Assembly (NCBI GenBank): GCA_016210295.1
Contig: JACQUM010000072.1
Span: 1-8,827 of the forward strand
Origin: Chloroflexota bacterium
GTDB taxonomy: Bacteria > Chloroflexota > Dehalococcoidia > UBA6926 > JACQUM01
DNA length: 8,827 nt
Reading direction: 5' to 3'
The first letter of the stretch is position 1. Each line of letters begins with the position of its first letter. The position numbers and the translations under genes were made by a program. This document shows, piece after piece, positions 6,776 to 8,827 of this stretch. Under the pieces are notes generated by a model. The model was not told the origin of the DNA. It saw only the letters and a program-made list of their open reading frames with translations, and made no database searches.

Positions 6776-6816
6776 GGCTGATGAAAAACCCTCTTCGACC
6801 ATCCCCCTGCTCTCTT

Positions 6817-6843
6817 CCCTTCGGCAGGCTCAGGGCATGCCTG
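6817..6843. repeat. REP-like segment interrupting copy 2
   Basis: CCCTTCGGCAGGCTCAGGGC (6817-6836) followed by ATGCCTG. It contains CCCT/AGGG arms (6817-6820 and 6832-6835) and a CAGGC/GCCTG pair (6825-6829 and 6839-6843). It resembles the short CCTTCGACARGCTCAGG repeat that I recall as scattered through many bacterial genomes. It is absent from copy 1, so it was probably acquired after the copies diverged. Confidence 0.45.
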
Positions 6844-6901
6844 GCCAGGAAGGGGGTGGGAATTGTATCTGAGGGTCACCCCCATTCGCCGCAGGCAGAC
6901 G

Positions 6902-6924
6902 CCAAAGGGGCGAAGCCCCTTTGG
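6902..6924. repeat. Internal 10-bp hairpin of copy 2 (GAA loop)
   Basis: CCAAAGGGGC (6902-6911), loop GAA, then GCCCCTTTGG (6915-6924): ten perfect pairs, homologous to 3630-3652. Stem positions 1 and 4 differ between copies, with matching changes at the partner positions. Confidence 0.8.
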
Positions 6925-6949
6925 GCACCCCTTTTCAGCACTCTGTCAG

Positions 6950-7147
6950 TGCAGAGGGCGTGTCAAGAACGTGTGCCTCTAATCATTGGCGGCGTGGGAG
7001 AGTTTTCCATCCTAACAAGTTCGCCGGGAGCAGTCGAAAGGGAAGCCTCCCTCCGCCGACGGATGAGCCTCCTGAGGAAGCTGAAAAAGGGGTCCGCCTC
7101 TCGTCACTGCTCGTGATCCCTCGATGCCGCTGTATAGTGGAGAGGCC
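6950..7147. other. Upstream region of thiI without recognised features
   Basis: About 200 bp between repeat copy 2 and the thiI start. I found no convincing ORF, promoter pair, T-box or TPP riboswitch core. A TATAGT at 7133-7138 is too close to the start to be the promoter. Together with the glgC promoter and repeat copy 2 it makes up the 439-bp gap between glgC and thiI. Confidence 0.5.
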
Positions 7148-8341
7148 ATGAACAGAGAGGTCCTCGTTCGCTATCACGAGGTCGGCCTCAAGGGCCAGAA
7201 CATGCCCTATTTCCTCGACTGCCTGGTCGCCAACCTCCGGCGGGCGACTCGTGGGACGGGTGTGCAGGGCGTCTGGCAGCGCCAGAGCCAGATCGGCCTC
7301 GTCCTTTCCCCGGGGGCTTCTCCTGCCGCCGTCCAGCGAGAGGTTCAGCGTGTCTTCGGAGTCGTGAAGACGGCTGCGGCCTGGCGCTCCTCGGCGGAGT
7401 TGGAGGAGATCAAGAGGACGGTGATCGCGGCGCTGGAGGAGAGCCGGCGCTCCTTCTCCTCCTTTCGCATCACCGCCAACCGCGCCGACAAAAGCTACCC
7501 TCTAACATCCCTGGAGGTGAGCAGAGAGCTTGGGACCTTTGTCCGGGAGCGGACGGGCACGCGGGTGGACCTCACCCGTCCGGAGCTCACGGTGTACGTG
7601 GATATCCTCTCTTCCAAGACGGCCTTCGTCTACCTGGACCCGGTCGTCGGGCCAGGCGGCCTTCCTGTGGGCACCGGAGGGCGGGTCATGGCTTTGCTCT
7701 CGGGAGGCATCGACTCGCCGGTGGCGGCCTACCGGATGATGAAGCGTGGCTGCCAGGTGGACCTAGTCCACTTTCATAGTTTCCCCCTGGCAGACGGCTC
7801 TTCTCGCGAGAAGGCTGTGGAACTGGGGGAGCTTCTGAACCGCTACCAGTTCCACACCTGCCTGTACCTTGTCCCCTTTGCCGAGGTGCAGCGCCATATC
7901 ATCGCCACGGCTCCGCCGCCCTATCGAGTGGTGCTCTACCGGCGTTTCATGATGCGCATCGCCGAGGAGCTGGCTCGGCGGAGAGCGGCGAAGGCCCTGG
8001 TCACCGGTGAGAGCCTGGGCCAGGTGGCGAGCCAAACGCTGGAGAACGTGGTCACGATCGACGCCGTGGTCGAGATGCCTGTGCTGCGCCCCCTCATCGG
8101 CATGGACAAGGCGGAGATCGTCAGCCAGGCGGAGGCCATCGGGACGTACCCCGTCTCCATCCTGCCCGATCAGGACTGCTGCTCCCTTTTCGTTCCCCAG
8201 CATCCTGTCACCCGATGCACGCCGGAGAGGGCGGAGAGAGTGGAGCAAGGCCTGGCCGTGGAAGAGCTGCTGCGCGCCGCTGCCGATGCCGCGGAGATCC
8301 GTAACATCGACGAGGCCGAGGTCCAGGTGGGCGGGCGGTGA
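7148..8341 (+). CDS. thiI: tRNA 4-thiouridine synthase / thiamine sulfurtransferase ThiI, no rhodanese domain
   Basis: Adenylates and thiolates U8 of tRNA (s4U) and, in many bacteria, passes sulfur to ThiS for the thiamine thiazole. The protein is 397 residues. An N-terminal ferredoxin-like region (MNREVLVRYHEVGLKGQN) leads into a THUMP domain (about 60-165, with FRITANRADKSYPLTSLEV and LDPVVGPGGLPVG). The PP-loop ATP pyrophosphatase motif SGGIDSP is at 185-191, then TGESLGQVASQTLEN at 286-300 and PDQDCCSLFVPQHP at 340-353. The Cys344-Cys345 pair sits where the catalytic cysteine of the PP-loop domain is expected. There is no C-terminal rhodanese domain, unlike E. coli ThiI (482 aa) but like Bacillus ThiI, which takes sulfur directly from a partner cysteine desulfurase. 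No such desulfurase gene is in the window. The start is ATG 7148 with GGAG at 7139-7142; an in-frame ATG at 7124 lacks a ribosome binding site. Confidence 0.95.
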   Translation: MNREVLVRYHEVGLKGQNMPYFLDCLVANLRRATRGTGVQGVWQRQSQIGLVLSPGASPAAVQREVQRVFGVVKTAAAWRSSAELEEIKRTVIAALEESRRSFSSFRITANRADKSYPLTSLEVSRELGTFVRERTGTRVDLTRPELTVYVDILSSKTAFVYLDPVVGPGGLPVGTGGRVMALLSGGIDSPVAAYRMMKRGCQVDLVHFHSFPLADGSSREKAVELGELLNRYQFHTCLYLVPFAEVQRHIIATAPPPYRVVLYRRFMMRIAEELARRRAAKALVTGESLGQVASQTLENVVTIDAVVEMPVLRPLIGMDKAEIVSQAEAIGTYPVSILPDQDCCSLFVPQHPVTRCTPERAERVEQGLAVEELLRAAADAAEIRNIDEAEVQVGGR

Positions 8342-8358
8342 AGGTTCCAGGCTTCACC
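8337..8358 (+). terminator. Hairpin across the thiI stop codon, doubtful terminator
   Basis: GGTGAAG (8337-8343), loop GTTCCAGG, then CTTCACC (8352-8358): a 7-bp stem that includes the TGA stop. No U-run follows, so intrinsic termination is doubtful; it may only protect the 3' end. Its loop shares GTTCCAGG with the leader of the next gene. Confidence 0.25.
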
Positions 8359-8375
8359 CCGAACAGGAGATGCGC

Positions 8376-8404
8376 TTGAGGCGGGGGCGCGCGCCCACTA
8401 TAAT
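8376..8404 (+). promoter_or_regulatory. Promoter of the malic enzyme gene
   Basis: TTGAGG (8376-8381), an exact 17-bp spacer and a perfect TATAAT (8399-8404) make this the best sigma-70-type promoter in the window. The start is predicted near 8411, giving a leader of about 64 nt. The spacer contains a perfect 12-bp palindrome GGGCGCGCGCCC (8385-8396). Confidence 0.7.
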
Positions 8405-8405
8405 G

Positions 8406-8449
8406 GCCTGGTTCCAGGCGATGGAAGACTGCGAAACCTCGCCTGAACC
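8406..8449 (+). promoter_or_regulatory. Palindrome at the transcription start and leader hairpin
   Basis: GCCTGG-TT-CCAGGC (8406-8419) straddles the predicted start and could be an operator. In RNA, GGTTCCAGGCGA (8410-8421) can instead pair with TCGCCTGAACC (8439-8449) as 11 pairs with one bulged C and a 17-nt loop, so the transcript would begin with a hairpin. The two pairings exclude each other. GGTTCCAGGC also occurs at 8343-8352, 67 bp upstream. The ribosome binding site (GGGAG, 8463-8467) lies outside the hairpin. Confidence 0.4.
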
Positions 8450-8474
8450 GAGGGGATGAGAAGGGAGCGACTTT

Positions 8475-8827
8475 ATGACGACGCCTCAACATCCGGTGGT
8501 GGCCTTCACCGTCACGATACGTCTTCACTATCCCAACCAGGTCGGCATGTTGGGCAAGGTGACCACCGCCATCGGCGACGCCGGCGGGGACATCACAGGC
8601 GTCGACCTCGTGGAGATCAACCGGGGACGCATCACCCGGGACGTCACGCTGAACGTCCGGGACATCCAGCACGCGCAGGAGGTCGGCAAGTATCTCCGGA
8701 AAGCCATTCCCGGTGTCCGGATCGGCCCCATCTCGGATCCAACCTTCCTCGCCCATCTGGGCGGCAAGATTGAGATCGCCAGTCGCGTCCCGGTGAAGAC
8801 CCGGCGGGACCTCTCCATGGTCTACAC
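8475..8827 (+). CDS. Malic enzyme with N-terminal ACT domain, C-terminus missing
   Basis: 117 complete codons are visible from ATG 8475, which has GGGAG at 8463-8467 with 7-nt spacing; the frame is open to the window edge. Residues about 8-85 form an ACT domain (AFTVTIRLHYPNQVGMLGKV, AIGDAGGDITGVDLVEI, RDVTLNVRD), followed by a short linker. From about 92 the malic-enzyme N-terminal domain begins: FLAHLGGKIEIASRVPVKTRRDLSMVYT, which matches the family pattern G-K-I-E-V-x-x-K-x-P-[VL]-x-[TD]-x-x-D-L-S-x-A-Y-T-P-G-V-A. The enzyme oxidatively decarboxylates malate to pyruvate, in this class usually with NAD, and the ACT domain suggests control by a small ligand. The remaining 350 or so residues, including the NAD-binding domain, lie beyond the edge, so cofactor preference cannot be judged. 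It has its own promoter 133 bp after thiI. Confidence 0.85.
   Translation, partial: MTTPQHPVVAFTVTIRLHYPNQVGMLGKVTTAIGDAGGDITGVDLVEINRGRITRDVTLNVRDIQHAQEVGKYLRKAIPGVRIGPISDPTFLAHLGGKIEIASRVPVKTRRDLSMVY

Larger units (their letters stand above)
6770..6949 (-). mobile_element. MITE-like non-autonomous element, copy 2
   Basis: Core 6774-6945 (172 bp), flanked by TTAG (6770-6773) and TCAG (6946-6949), a slightly decayed 4-bp duplication. Inverted ends: left CAGGCTGATGAAAAA, right (reverse complement) CAGAGTGCTGAAAAG. It shares with copy 1 the blocks CTGGCCAGGAAGGGGG, TATCTGAGGG, the GGGGCGnAGCCCCT hairpin core and both ends, in the same order. The orientation relative to the plus strand is also the same as copy 1, judged by the asymmetric internal blocks; the strand given is nominal, set by the facing glgC promoter. 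It is longer than copy 1 mainly because the left arm of the first palindrome is interrupted by about 30 bp (see 6817-6843). No coding capacity is evident. It sits between the divergent glgC and thiI. Confidence 0.65.

Noticed and set aside
7133..7138. TATAGT as the thiI promoter -10
   Set aside because: Transcription would start at about 7145, removing the GGAG that precedes ATG 7148, and there is no -35 at suitable spacing.
8421..8459. 12-codon leader peptide upstream of the malic enzyme
   Set aside because: No ribosome binding site, its ATG lies inside the predicted hairpin stem, and the peptide shows no regulatory codon bias.
1..8827. CRISPR arrays, phage genes, transposase genes or a defence system
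   Set aside because: No regularly spaced direct repeats, and every well-supported gene matches a metabolic, tRNA-modification or membrane family; the only mobile DNA seen is non-coding.

Overview
This is an 8.8 kb stretch of GC-rich bacterial chromosome that carries core metabolism. I see no phage, CRISPR, toxin-antitoxin or defence locus. The mix of genes (small LUD-domain protein, DUF4349 lipoprotein, a malic enzyme with an N-terminal ACT domain, GlgC/GlgA, a ThiI without rhodanese domain) and the base composition would fit a Chloroflexota bacterium. That placement is an inference from recalled family distributions; no marker in the window proves it.

Layout. (1) Positions 1-1066, minus strand: a LUD-domain protein cut by the window edge, preceded by a DedA/VTT membrane protein; the two are 47 bp apart and probably share a transcript. 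(2) 1067-1267: a divergent intergenic region with overlapping -10-like sequences. (3) 1268-3512, plus strand: threonine ammonia-lyase (ilvA) with a C-terminal ACT domain, then a DUF4349 lipoprotein. (4) 3525-3785: a short non-coding repeat element (copy 1) followed by tRNA-Ala(UGC) under its own -10. (5) 3846-6708, minus strand: glgC then glgA in transcription order, the two committed steps of bacterial glycogen synthesis. (6) 6709-7147: the glgC promoter, repeat element copy 2, and about 200 bp with nothing recognised. (7) 7148-8341, plus strand: thiI. (8) 8376-8827, plus strand: a strong-looking promoter surrounded by palindromes, then the start of an ACT-domain malic enzyme cut by the window edge.

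Functional links. GlgC makes ADP-glucose and GlgA polymerises it. IlvA feeds 2-oxobutanoate into isoleucine synthesis. Malic enzyme makes pyruvate. IlvA and the malic enzyme both carry ACT domains, so both may respond to a small-molecule effector, probably an amino acid. ThiI modifies tRNA and supplies sulfur for thiamine.

The most interesting content is non-coding. Two diverged copies of a 147-172 bp MITE-like element share terminal inverted repeats and YTAR-like 4-bp flanks. Each has an internal hairpin whose stem is kept by compensatory changes. The same outer end of the element lies 18-19 bp upstream of a TATAAT in both places (tRNA-Ala and glgC). The malic-enzyme promoter also holds several palindromes that look like operator or leader structure.
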